Shown: positions 1-6,259, numbered from the stretch's first letter. The stretch is DNA of 7,285 nt from JBFFXF01 sp041569895 (GCA_041569895.1 JBFFXF010000333.1:1-7285); one strand, 5' to 3'. The notes: generated by a model not told the origin, from the sequence alone. Made by a program: numbers and translations.

Positions 1-2
1 GG

Positions 3-578
3 AAGTCGTCCGGCCGGGGAGAGGGCGGCAGACAGCCCCGTGGGTCCGGTTTCGCCGGGAAGGAAGACGTGCTCTTCGCGAACCCGCTGAAGTCGGGGGC
101 GGCTGGCCGGGTCGGGCCGGTGTCCTCGGATGTCGATCTCTTCGGGATGTCGATGAAGGACTTCCTCGACGACACGGTCGAGATCGACGACTTCACGGCG
201 CCGGGAGAGCACGATCAGCCGCCGACGCCGGTCGCCGACGACGACGCGGCGGAGCGCGACGAACCGAAACGCGGCGACGAGTCGAAGCGCGGCGGCGAGT
301 CACGCCAACGGCGTGGACGTCGCCGGCGGGCGCGGCGCGGCCAGGGCGGCTCGGGATCGGGATCGGGATCGACGAGCTCCTCCTCGGGAGAGAGCCGCTC
401 GACGTCATCGTCGGCGTCATCGTCGGCGTCATCGTCGACGTCAGCGTCGGAGTCAGCGTCGAAGTCATCGACCTCGTCGTCGTCGTCAGCCCCCGCTTCC
501 GAGTCGAGCGGCGAGCCCCGCAAGCGACGACGTCGCCGACGACGCCGATCCCGCTCGCAGGGCGGCGAGAGCGTCTGA
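3..578 (+). CDS. C-terminal part of an unidentified protein with Ser-rich and Arg-rich low-complexity tail (5' end outside window)
   Basis: The frame is open from the window's left edge to a TGA at 576-578, so this is probably the tail of a longer protein. The residues before position 69 are Gly/Arg-rich (GRGEGG, PRGSG), like an RGG-type disordered segment. Next comes an acidic patch (KDFLDDTVEIDDF), then a charged linker, a first basic cluster (RRGRRRRARRG), a Gly-Ser run, a long Ser/Ala segment, and a final basic cluster of eleven K/R residues (RKRRRRRRRRSR with one Ser). No folded domain or catalytic motif is visible. Arg-rich tails flanking disordered linkers occur on bacterial RNA-binding proteins such as RNase E/G and DEAD-box helicases, so nucleic-acid binding is a reasonable inference but not shown. 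An alternative start, GTG at 69, has an AAGGAA Shine-Dalgarno-like sequence at 60-65. A separate 169-aa protein therefore cannot be excluded. Confidence 0.6.
   Translation, partial: KSSGRGEGGRQPRGSGFAGKEDVLFANPLKSGAAGRVGPVSSDVDLFGMSMKDFLDDTVEIDDFTAPGEHDQPPTPVADDDAAERDEPKRGDESKRGGESRQRRGRRRRARRGQGGSGSGSGSTSSSSGESRSTSSSASSSASSSTSASESASKSSTSSSSSAPASESSGEPRKRRRRRRRRSRSQGGESV
350..372 (+). repeat. Hexanucleotide repeat encoding (Gly-Ser)n
   Basis: The unit GGGATC repeats about three times in tandem within the first gene and encodes alternating Gly and Ser. It directly precedes the Ser-rich repeat and follows the first Arg cluster, so it reads as a flexible linker. Confidence 0.6.
404..487 (+). 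repeat. Degenerate 12-nt tandem repeat encoding a Ser-rich segment
   Basis: Seven consecutive 12-nt units follow the pattern GTCATCGTCGGC. The units begin at 404, 416, 428, 440, 452, 464 and 476. The first two are identical, the third differs by one base (GTCATCGTCGAC), and the rest drift (GTCAGCGTCGGA, GTCAGCGTCGAA, and so on). In frame they encode SSSA-like tetrapeptides that become SASE and SASK. Because the unit is a multiple of three, copy-number change would preserve the frame, as expected for slippage-prone low-complexity coding DNA. Confidence 0.8.
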
Positions 579-621
579 ACGCGGCGATCCGTACCCGGTC
601 CCAGTCCCGGTCGCGGAAGTT

Positions 622-672
622 GCTCGACTCCGCTGGCGAGACTCTGCGACGGATCCATAAGGAAGGCAGGAA
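622..672 (+). repeat. Left arm of long imperfect inverted repeat (3' element of first gene)
   Basis: The block 622-646 matches the reverse complement of 855-879 at 23 of 25 positions (differences at 630 and 634). The block 659-672 (AAGGAAGGCAGGAA) matches the reverse complement of 826-839 at 14 of 14. The 12-nt core GGAAGGCAGGAA recurs at 678-689. The arm starts 43 nt beyond the stop of the first gene, and similarity weakly continues both upstream (C-rich GTCCC repeats) and downstream (purine-rich). Folded RNA spanning both arms would form a long interrupted stem. Confidence 0.85.
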
Positions 673-825
673 GAAGAGGAAGGCAGGAAAAGAAAGGAGA
701 GAGTGGGGAACGACCAGAGGTAACACGTCAGACCGCGAAGCCTCACCGTTCGATGGCTTTCGAGAGCTCGGGCGGAGCTGACGAGAATCAACCCCCTCAA
801 TCCTTTTCATTCCTGCTTTCCTGCG

Positions 826-879
826 TTCCTGCCTTCCTTGCCTTCTTCTGCCGTCAGAGTCTCGCCCGCGAAGTCGAGC
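826..879 (-). repeat. Right arm of long imperfect inverted repeat (3' element of glycosyltransferase gene)
   Basis: This is the counterpart of 622-672, in opposite orientation, and begins 36 nt beyond the stop of the glycosyltransferase gene. Read on the minus strand, it is followed by three short units of the form GCAGGAAN with 8-nt spacing (about 809-832), so the purine-rich end looks like a decayed tandem repeat. Both arms have the same orientation relative to their own gene, as expected of a downstream element present in two copies rather than a palindrome arising by chance. Confidence 0.85.
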
Positions 880-915
880 GGCCTTTGCGGGCACGGGGAC
901 GGGAACGAAGGCTGC

Positions 916-1797
916 TCAGGATTCGGCGGTTGATTTCGCCGTCGACTGGACCGCCGAATCACGGCGCGAGTGGTCCGCAATCGCCCCGCTCTCACTCGCC
1001 GGCCGTTCGCTCGATCCGGCTGTGCTGCTCGCGCTGACCGCACGCCGCGTCTTCCTCGAGCGGCCGGGCAGCAATCGCTCGAGCAGGCCGTAGCGCACGA
1101 TGCACACGAGCGCCCAGATCGCGTCGCGGAAGCCGATCTTCTTGCCCTCCTGGTAGCCGCGTCCGCAGTACGAGATGCCGACCTCGTAGATGCGCCACCC
1201 CTGTCGCGCGACCTTCGCGGTGACCTCCGGCTCGATGCCGAAGCCGTTCTCGCGGATGCCGACGCCGCGGATCACCTCCGTCTTGAAGACCTTGTAGCAG
1301 GTCTCCATGTCGGTCAGGTTGATGTTGGTGACCATGTTCGAGAACAGCGTCAGCATCTTGTTGGCGACGCTGTGCCAGAAGAAGAGCACGCGGTGCGGCC
1401 TTCCGCCGAGGAACCGCGAGCCGAAGACGACGTCCGCCTTGCCGTCGAGGATCGGCTCGAGCAGCCGCGCGTACTCCTGCGGGTCGTACTCGAGGTCGGC
1501 GTCCTGAAAGATGACGACGTCGCCGGTGACGTGCTCGAGCGCGGTGCGCAGCGCGGCGCCCTTGCCGCGGTTGCGGTCATGGTAGATGACCCGATCGAGC
1601 ATCGAGTCGAGGTTGGCGAGTGACTCGCGAGTCCCATCGGTCGAGAAGTCATCGACAACGACGATCTCGATCGGGAGATCGACGGCGCGGACACGTCCGA
1701 TGATCTCGCTGATGGTGTCCCGCTCGTTATAGACCGGAATCACCACCGAGAGCAGGAAGTTGCCGCGGTCGATCTCCGGCCCGGCGTTCGACGTCAT
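916..1797 (-). CDS. Family 2 glycosyltransferase, polyprenyl/dolichyl-phosphate sugar synthase (DPM1-like) type
   Basis: This is probably a cytoplasmic GT-A glycosyltransferase that moves a sugar from a nucleotide donor to a polyprenyl phosphate lipid, supplying envelope glycan or glycosylation pathways. Donor and acceptor cannot be read from sequence. Counting from the upstream in-frame ATG at 1806, the motifs in order are VVIPVYNE (21-28), the nucleotide-binding VDDFSTDGT (51-59), GKGAALRTAL (81-90), the metal-binding DxD in DADLEYDP (D102, D104), GSRF (129-132), NLTDMETCYKVF (163-174) and GFGIEPEVTAKVAR (188-201). The order fits the DPM1/DPG-synthase-like GT2 subfamily. There is no C-terminal membrane pair, only a hydrophobic stretch at 230-246. 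The last 45 residues are Ser/Ala/Arg-rich and look disordered. I prefer the ATG at 1797 because GGAG at 1807-1810 sits 9 nt upstream of it but abuts the ATG at 1806. It is transcribed away from the HEAT-like gene and converges on the first gene. Confidence 0.9.
   Translation of the reverse strand: MTSNAGPEIDRGNFLLSVVIPVYNERDTISEIIGRVRAVDLPIEIVVVDDFSTDGTRESLANLDSMLDRVIYHDRNRGKGAALRTALEHVTGDVVIFQDADLEYDPQEYARLLEPILDGKADVVFGSRFLGGRPHRVLFFWHSVANKMLTLFSNMVTNINLTDMETCYKVFKTEVIRGVGIRENGFGIEPEVTAKVARQGWRIYEVGISYCGRGYQEGKKIGFRDAIWALVCIVRYGLLERLLPGRSRKTRRAVSASSTAGSSERPASESGAIADHSRRDSAVQSTAKSTAES
920..960 (-). repeat. 11-bp inverted repeat at the 3' end of the glycosyltransferase coding region
   Basis: GATTCGGCGGT at 920-930 and ACCGCCGAATC at 950-960 form a perfect 11-bp stem with a 19-nt loop. 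The hairpin lies within the last codons of the glycosyltransferase, ending two bases before its TGA. No T-tract follows on the minus strand, so it is not a standard intrinsic terminator. It could stabilise the transcript 3' end or simply reflect the repetitive Ser/Ala codons of the tail. Confidence 0.55.
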
Positions 1798-1806
1798 TAT
1801 CGGCAT

Positions 1807-1810
1807 CTCC
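1807..1810 (-). promoter_or_regulatory. Shine-Dalgarno site deciding the glycosyltransferase start
   Basis: GGAG on the minus strand lies 9 nt upstream of the ATG at 1797 and immediately next to the ATG at 1806. The spacing favours the downstream start, which shortens the protein by three residues. Confidence 0.55.
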
Positions 1811-2131
1811 GGAGGGGAAGGTCACTCAGCCACTCTTGAGCTATCGTCAGCGACGGGCGTTCTCGTTCAGTGGTGGGAGCGCGAGAAGAGCTCGAGATGA
1901 GTCGCCGAGCCGATAAGCGCCTCGGGTCAACGGAGGCGTGACCTTCGACCGAAAGAAGGGGACGACCTTTCACCGCGACAACAAAACACCGCGCAGGGCG
2001 CCGGTGGTCTGCATCGGTCGAGTGGACACCGTATCCGGCCGCCGCGCCTTGCGCGGGAACTCCCGGGTCGCGTTACCGGCCGCGCCCCGCCTTTTTTCTC
2101 GATCACATCTTAGACTTCTGACGAGGTTGCG
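1811..2131. other. Divergent intergenic region with small hairpins; no convincing gene
   Basis: This region must carry the promoters for the glycosyltransferase (leftward) and the HEAT-like/HD-GYP operon (rightward), but no clean -35/-10 pair is visible on either strand. Structures seen include CGCCTC/GAGGCG (1918-1923 with 1933-1938), the mutually exclusive GGTCA/TGACC (1925-1929 with 1939-1943), and CCTTC/GAAGG (1942-1946 with 1955-1959). An imperfect direct repeat beginning CCGGCCGC lies at about 2036-2050 and 2076-2093, followed by a run of six T at 2092-2097. The overlapping pairings could form alternative leader structures, but this is weak evidence. Confidence 0.4.
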
Positions 2132-2188
2132 ATGACCGGGAGGGCCCCCGGTACGCGCACGCCTGCCACCGCCGGAGCGCACTGGTGA
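2132..2188 (+). CDS. Possible 18-codon leader ORF translationally coupled to the HEAT-like gene
   Basis: ATG at 2132-2134 is preceded by GAGG at 2123-2126 with 5-nt spacing. It opens a short frame, MTGRAPGTRTPATAGAHW, ending in TGA at 2186-2188. That stop overlaps the GTG start of the next gene (GTGA at 2185-2188), the arrangement typical of translational coupling. The peptide is rich in Ala, Thr, Gly, Pro and Arg with no hydrophobic segment. It could be a regulatory upstream ORF or chance; an 18-codon frame is common in GC-rich DNA, so confidence is low. Confidence 0.3.
   Translation: MTGRAPGTRTPATAGAHW
2174..2177 (+). promoter_or_regulatory. Shine-Dalgarno site of the HEAT-like gene
   Basis: GGAG lies 7 nt upstream of the GTG at 2185 and supports that start. 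It falls inside the short upstream frame at 2132-2188, so ribosomes reading that frame would pass over this site. Confidence 0.6.
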
Positions 2189-4260
2189 CGACCAAGCTCG
2201 AGATCATCTCGACTGACATCTGTTCGAACCTCTTGCTCTGCCGCAAGACGGTCAAGCTCTACCCCCAGGAGCATCCCCGGGTGCGCGAAGTGATCGAGCG
2301 CGTCTCCGCGGGCGTGGAGGAGTACGCGCGCGAGCGTGGCCGCGCGTTCACTCTGCAGACCTCCGAGCGCGCGCAGGGCACCGAGGAGCGAACCGAAAGC
2401 GCGGTGGACCGCGACCAGCGAGAGATCCTCCGCATCCTCAAGCTGAACCTCGTCGAGACGCTGTCGATTCCGGCCGGCGCGTCGCAGGACGAGATCTACG
2501 AGCTGTGCACTCTGCTCGAGGAGGAGTTCACGGGCGGCGACGAAGAGGAGAGCGGGGATCCGTTCCTCGAATGCGCGGCGCGGTGGAAATCGGTGCGCGT
2601 CACGTTCTACGAGCCGCAGGAGGCGTCGAACTCGAGCGACTCGGTCCAGCTCCTGCGGCGCAAGGCGGGCATCCACCAGATCCGCAGCCTCGAGCCCGCG
2701 TTCGCGAGGCTCTCGGAGGAGGACGCACGCAAGCTCCGCGATGAGGTGTCGAGCCCGCAGTTCCTGCTGAAGATCTCCGAGCTGCGCGACGCGCTCCGCG
2801 TGCGGGATGCGAAAGCGGAAGCCGAAAGCGGGGGCGGCGAGGGCATCGACCTGCTCGGCGAGTTCGTCGCCGCATCGATGCCGGGAGACCCGGACGAGAA
2901 GGTGGACGGGGAGCGGCTCCTCGAGGGACTGAACAAGTTCGTGGAGTTCCTCGGAAGCAACGTCGAGGCGCTCTCCGCGGCGATCCATTCGTACCCCGGC
3001 GACGAGAGTGGCGATGCGCTGAAGGAGCACCTGCGCAAGGCGTTCCAGTCCGAGTTGGACGTGAGCGACCGCGGCGGAGTCGGCGCGTTCCAGCAGCAGA
3101 AGGAGCGTCTCTCGTTCCTCTTCCGCACCACCTCCGAGATCGCCGTGGAGGTCGAGGACGACGACTGCCTCGAGCTCCCGCCGCCGACGGCGGAGGAGCG
3201 ACGGCCGGCGGCGCCCGCGAAGGAGGGGGAGCGAAGCCGTGAGGCGAGCGCGAAGCCGACCGGACCGACACTCGACGCTCTCTTCGCCGACATCGATTGC
3301 TCCGTCGATCGGATCGCGGCGGACCTCGGCCCCTTCGACTTCGAGCGCTTCTCGCTGTCGACAGCGCTCGAGATGCTCCTGATCGAGGAGTACCGTGAAC
3401 CCGTCCAGAGGGCGCTGCCGACTCTGATCTCGGCGCTCGAGAGCTGCTTCCTGGAGGAGGAGTTCGTCGACTGGGCCGTCCGTGAGATCGGCGCGTACGC
3501 CGGCTCTGTCCGGAACGAGGTGCTCGCCGACGTCCTCGTGCGCTCCCTGCGGCAGATCGACGACAACGAGCTCTCCGCGCGCGCTCTCAACGACCTCATG
3601 CAGGACGAGCGCAAGGGCCTCGCGATCCAGTGTCTGAACCAGTTCATACGCAAGATCTCGGGGCGGACGGTGTCGCTGCTCTGCACGGTTCGCAAGCACG
3701 GCAACCGACACCTCTCGGAGATCGCGCGCATGACGCTGATCTCGCTCGGGCGCAGTCCGCTGCATCTCGCGGAGTGGGCGACGAACGATCCCTCGAGTTT
3801 GCTCGTGCCCGACGTGCTGCGGCGGGTCCTCCGCCGGATCAGCTCCGAGGGCGCCACCGAGGCGTTCCGGACCTACTTCACGTCGATGCCGCCCCAGCAG
3901 GCCGAGTGGCTGATCGAGCGGCTCCCGGAACGAGTCCCCGGAGCCGAGGTGATCCTCTTCGCCGCCATCGACTATGGATCGCCGAAAACTCGCTGGAAGG
4001 CGATCGAGAAGCTCGGCCGCTACCCGTCGAGCGTCACCATCGGCACATTGCAGGCGATGCTGAAGCGTAACAACACGCGCGAGCGATTCCAGGCCAAGGA
4101 GGTCGAGGCGGTCGTCAGTGCCCTGGCGCGGATCGACGACGCCAGCGTGCGGAGGTTCTTCGACGACGTGCTCACCCGCAAGAACGTCTTCTCGCACGTC
4201 TACCTGCGGGAGATTCGCAAGGTCGTCGCGGCGGCCGTCGAGAAGGAGAGCACGACATGA
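2185..4260 (+). CDS. Large alpha-helical HEAT-like protein, partner of the downstream HD-GYP protein
   Basis: This 691-aa protein has no signal peptide, membrane segment or recognisable catalytic motif, so it is probably cytoplasmic. Residues 5-115 form a module with the pattern LLLCRKTVKLYPQEHPRV (about 16-33) followed, after a variable stretch, by SIPAGASQDEIYELCTLL (94-111). The same arrangement occurs at the N-terminus of the next gene's product. Residues 160-320 are charged and helical. Residues 330-362 form a Pro/Glu/Lys-rich linker. Residues 363-690 are successive helix pairs of about 30-40 residues with HEAT/armadillo-like spacing (for example ALPTLISALESCFLEEEFVDWAV and VVSALARIDDASVRRFFDDVL). 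HEAT-like arrays usually act as protein-binding scaffolds. The GTG start is supported by GGAG 7 nt upstream. The 3' end overlaps the HD-GYP start by 4 nt (ATGA), so the two are almost certainly co-translated. A role as scaffold or regulator of the HD-GYP enzyme is inferred from context. Confidence 0.75.
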   Translation: MTTKLEIISTDICSNLLLCRKTVKLYPQEHPRVREVIERVSAGVEEYARERGRAFTLQTSERAQGTEERTESAVDRDQREILRILKLNLVETLSIPAGASQDEIYELCTLLEEEFTGGDEEESGDPFLECAARWKSVRVTFYEPQEASNSSDSVQLLRRKAGIHQIRSLEPAFARLSEEDARKLRDEVSSPQFLLKISELRDALRVRDAKAEAESGGGEGIDLLGEFVAASMPGDPDEKVDGERLLEGLNKFVEFLGSNVEALSAAIHSYPGDESGDALKEHLRKAFQSELDVSDRGGVGAFQQQKERLSFLFRTTSEIAVEVEDDDCLELPPPTAEERRPAAPAKEGERSREASAKPTGPTLDALFADIDCSVDRIAADLGPFDFERFSLSTALEMLLIEEYREPVQRALPTLISALESCFLEEEFVDWAVREIGAYAGSVRNEVLADVLVRSLRQIDDNELSARALNDLMQDERKGLAIQCLNQFIRKISGRTVSLLCTVRKHGNRHLSEIARMTLISLGRSPLHLAEWATNDPSSLLVPDVLRRVLRRISSEGATEAFRTYFTSMPPQQAEWLIERLPERVPGAEVILFAAIDYGSPKTRWKAIEKLGRYPSSVTIGTLQAMLKRNNTRERFQAKEVEAVVSALARIDDASVRRFFDDVLTRKNVFSHVYLREIRKVVAAAVEKESTT
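4243..4248 (+). promoter_or_regulatory. Strong Shine-Dalgarno site of the HD-GYP gene inside the upstream gene
   Basis: AAGGAG ends 8 nt before the ATG at 4257 and lies within the last codons of the HEAT-like gene. It fixes the HD-GYP start and, with the ATGA overlap, indicates coupled translation. Confidence 0.85.
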
Positions 4261-5816
4261 CGCGTACGGCCACCGCACGACAGGCCTTCAAGGCGGCGGA
4301 AGACGTCCTCAAGACGCTCGGACAGGCGCTGGCGGATCTCCAGGTCTACACCCACGAGCATCGCCGCTTCGACGAGGCGATCGTCGACCTGTCGAAGGAG
4401 ATCGACGGGTTCTTCGAGAGCAACGAGTCGTTCCACAACCTCACGTTCCGCGTCCACGAGGCTCAGATCGAGTTCCAGGGCGTGCCGCTGACGCGTCTCG
4501 GTCACCAGGGGGCGCGGCTCGTGCCCGTGCTCGCGAGGTCGAAACACGAGGCGTTTCAGTTCCTGCCGGGTGTCACCCACGCCGAGCTCGGACGGTTCGT
4601 GCGCGCGCTCACCCTGTTCGCGAAGCACCAGTCCGGGACCCTCGAGAAGACCATCTCGGAGCTCGGCGGCGGGCGCGGCCTCGAGAAGATCCACTCCCTC
4701 ACGAACTTCTCGTGGGACAGCCTCCTTCCGGTGACCGAGACCACGGAGGAGGAAGCGGTCTTCCCGGTCTACGACCCCGTCGGCGGCGGCCTCGAGCTCC
4801 CGGAGATCCGCGTCCCGAACGCGACCTTCCGGAGCGTCCTGACGACGTACCGCAGCCTGCTCTCGAGCCTCGAGGACGGACGGCGGGTCGACCAGACCAT
4901 GCTCCTCGAGGTCGCCGACGAGGTGGTCGATGTCTTCGGTGACGCCAAGCACTCGGTGATCCCGGGCAACTCGCTGAGCTACTTCGACGACTTCACCTTC
5001 CACCACTCGGTGAACGTCTCGCTCCTCGTGACTCGCGCGGCGGCAGGCGTCACCACCGACCGCGAGCTGCTGAAGCGCATCGCGCTCGCCGGGCTGCTGC
5101 ACGACGTCGGCAAGTCGCGCGTTCCGGCGGAGCTGCTTCACAAGCCGGGGCGACTGACCGACGAGGAGTTCGAGGTGCTCAAGGAGCATCCGCTCGCCGG
5201 CGCCGAGATCCTCATGGGGATCGACAGCATCGACCCGCTCTCGATCGCGGTGGCGTTCTCGCACCACATGCATGCCGGACCGAGCGCCTATCCGAAGGTG
5301 ACGCGGGAGATGCCGCTGAACTGGATCACCCGGCTCGTCTCGGTGGTCGACGTCTACGAGGCGCTGGTCGCCGTGCGGCCGTACAAGGACGGCCTCTCGT
5401 CGCGCACCGCGTTCCGGATCATGCTCGAGATGCCCGGACTGCAGGACCGACGCGAGCTGGTCAAGCTGCTCTACGAGTCGGTCGGCCCGTATCCCACGGG
5501 AGTGATCGTCGAGCTCAACTCCGGCGCCCGCGCCGTGGTCACCGGCCAGAACGCGGCCGACCGGAGCCGCCCACGCGTGCGCATCCTCACCGACCCCGAC
5601 AAGAACCTCCTCGAAAGACCCGTCGACGTCGACCTCGCCGGCACGTCCGAGGTGCCGGAAGAGGTCAGTCACGCGGGACCGCTGGCGATCCACGAGACGG
5701 TGCGCATCACCGACGTCGTGGAGGACCCACTCCGCGACAAGATCGCCCCCGAGCCTCAGGACATACTGGGCTCGCCGCTGACGGACGACAGCAACCTCAT
5801 GGGACGCGAGGGCTGA
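4257..5816 (+). CDS. HD-GYP-domain phosphohydrolase with altered GYP signature and N-terminal module shared with its neighbour
   Basis: HD-GYP proteins are metal-dependent phosphodiesterases that typically hydrolyse cyclic di-GMP or related cyclic dinucleotides. Residues 10-125 form a module (LADLQVYTHEHRRFDEAI at 25-42, FLPGVTHAELGRFVRAL at 102-118) resembling the N-terminus of the preceding gene's product. Residues 185-235 are a helical linker. The HD-GYP core spans about 240-400: FHHS (248-251), the HD dyad with catalytic lysine in LLHDVGK (280-286), KPGRL (296-300), HPLAG (311-315), HH (336-337), D365 in VVDVYEAL and RPY (374-376). The C-terminal strand-rich segment after it (PTGVIVELNSGARAVVTG, 413-430) is usual in the family. 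The normal HHE-WDGxGYP segment reads HHMHAGPSAYP, so the Glu after HH and the Gly of GYP are replaced while the metal-binding His/Asp positions remain. Activity is plausible but specificity may differ. There is no membrane segment or phosphoreceiver domain. Confidence 0.92.
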   Translation: MTRTATARQAFKAAEDVLKTLGQALADLQVYTHEHRRFDEAIVDLSKEIDGFFESNESFHNLTFRVHEAQIEFQGVPLTRLGHQGARLVPVLARSKHEAFQFLPGVTHAELGRFVRALTLFAKHQSGTLEKTISELGGGRGLEKIHSLTNFSWDSLLPVTETTEEEAVFPVYDPVGGGLELPEIRVPNATFRSVLTTYRSLLSSLEDGRRVDQTMLLEVADEVVDVFGDAKHSVIPGNSLSYFDDFTFHHSVNVSLLVTRAAAGVTTDRELLKRIALAGLLHDVGKSRVPAELLHKPGRLTDEEFEVLKEHPLAGAEILMGIDSIDPLSIAVAFSHHMHAGPSAYPKVTREMPLNWITRLVSVVDVYEALVAVRPYKDGLSSRTAFRIMLEMPGLQDRRELVKLLYESVGPYPTGVIVELNSGARAVVTGQNAADRSRPRVRILTDPDKNLLERPVDVDLAGTSEVPEEVSHAGPLAIHETVRITDVVEDPLRDKIAPEPQDILGSPLTDDSNLMGREG

Positions 5817-5885
5817 CGTCGCGACCGCGTCGAGGACTCACCTCGATCGGCAATAAACCAAAAAGGAACAGGACCCAACCAACAC

Positions 5886-5937
5886 GACACGGGCCTCCCC
5901 CGGCCGACGTGTCTCTCTTCTCTCTTCACTTCTTTCC
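5886..5937 (+). terminator. Candidate intrinsic terminator of the HEAT-like/HD-GYP operon
   Basis: GACACG plus GGCC (5886-5895) pairs with GGCC plus CGTGTC (5902-5905 and 5908-5913) around a TCCCCC loop with a 2-nt GA bulge. A pyrimidine-rich, T-containing tract (TCTCTTCTCTCTTC and on to 5937) follows, rather than a pure T run. Its position, 70 nt after the HD-GYP stop and between convergent genes, suits a terminator. The mixed T/C tail makes it a weak one. Confidence 0.4.
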
Positions 5938-6181
5938 CGAGGGCGGCTTTCCTCTTCCCCCGCTGTGCATCGTCCGATTCCTCTCCTCAAGGCCTCTGGC
6001 CTCCATCCCTGGAGGCCCGTCGACGTCGCCCGCCTCTTCAGGAATGCGGTCATGGCGCCGATCCGCGAACGGAGCGCCGGTGCTCAGAGCAGTGGTGCAG
6101 CAGCGGGCATCGTCGACTCAAACATCCCTGACGAAAGCGGGTTTGTACTCCGTCGAAGAAAACGGGTCAAGGGGGGAATTA

Positions 6182-6217
6182 AAAGATCGGTGAAGGGTCT
6201 GGAAAGATCGCGTGAAG
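6182..6217. repeat. Short direct repeat AAAGATCG...GTGAAG, two copies
   Basis: AAAGATCG followed by GTGAAG occurs at 6182-6195 and again at 6203-6217, about 21 nt apart. In the first copy the two blocks abut; in the second one base separates them. Spacing of two helical turns would suit a dimeric protein site, but no regulated gene reads from here, so function is unknown. Confidence 0.4.
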
Positions 6218-6228
6218 CGGCTCAAACG

Positions 6229-6259
6229 GGTCGATTTGACGTCATCGAGTCGACCTTTT
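6229..6259 (+). other. Hairpin with central TGACGTCA palindrome followed by TTTT
   Basis: GGTCGA (6229-6234) and TCGACC (6250-6255) are complementary around a 15-nt loop containing the perfect 8-bp palindrome TGACGTCA (6237-6244), and TTTT follows at 6256-6259. An alternative inner stem TCGAT/ATCGA (6231-6235 with 6244-6248) competes with it. It could be a weak plus-strand terminator protecting pus10 from read-through, or a protein-binding palindrome. Confidence 0.3.

Larger units (their letters stand above)
579..915. other. Gene-free region between convergent genes, dominated by an inverted repeat
   Basis: This 337-bp stretch separates the 3' ends of the plus-strand first gene and the minus-strand glycosyltransferase. 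It contains no ORF with protein-like composition. Its left third ends in a purine-rich run (659-700) and its right third begins with the complementary pyrimidine-rich run (801-850). The two halves align with each other when one is reverse-complemented, as detailed in the two arm entries. The central part, about 700-800, shows no recognisable element. No T-tract terminator is apparent for either gene, so the repeat may itself act in transcript 3'-end formation or stability; that is inference. Confidence 0.6.

Noticed and set aside
193..894. 233-aa minus-strand ORF across the first gene and the inverted repeat
   Set aside because: Arg/Pro/Ser/Thr-rich shadow of the 12-nt repeat region that also spans the intergenic repeat; no protein-like pattern.
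2049..2077. TTGCGC ... GTTACC as a promoter for the HEAT-like operon
   Set aside because: The 17-nt spacing is right, but the -10 match is poor and such hexamers are common in GC-rich DNA.
2051..2097. GCGCGG/CCGCGC stem followed by six T as an intrinsic terminator
   Set aside because: The stem is short with a 23-nt loop, the T-run is separated from it by six bases, and there is no supported upstream gene on the plus strand to terminate.
1938..2135. 65-aa plus-strand ORF in the divergent intergenic region
   Set aside because: Arg-rich composition with no homologue-like pattern, a GTG start with poor Shine-Dalgarno spacing, and a span covering several hairpins and the T-run.
2110..4278. 722-aa minus-strand ORF opposite the HEAT-like gene
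   Set aside because: It is a GC-rich antisense shadow: an exact mirror of the real gene's extent, with composition dominated by Arg, Leu, Glu and Asp and no recognisable motif.
4200..5693. 497-aa minus-strand ORF opposite the HD-GYP gene
   Set aside because: The plus strand encodes a clear HD-GYP protein with correct motifs and a strong Shine-Dalgarno; the antisense frame is a codon-bias artefact.
5998..6017. GGCCTCCA/TGGAGGCC hairpin as a terminator
   Set aside because: A perfect 8-bp stem with a 4-nt loop, but no T-tract on either side in either orientation.
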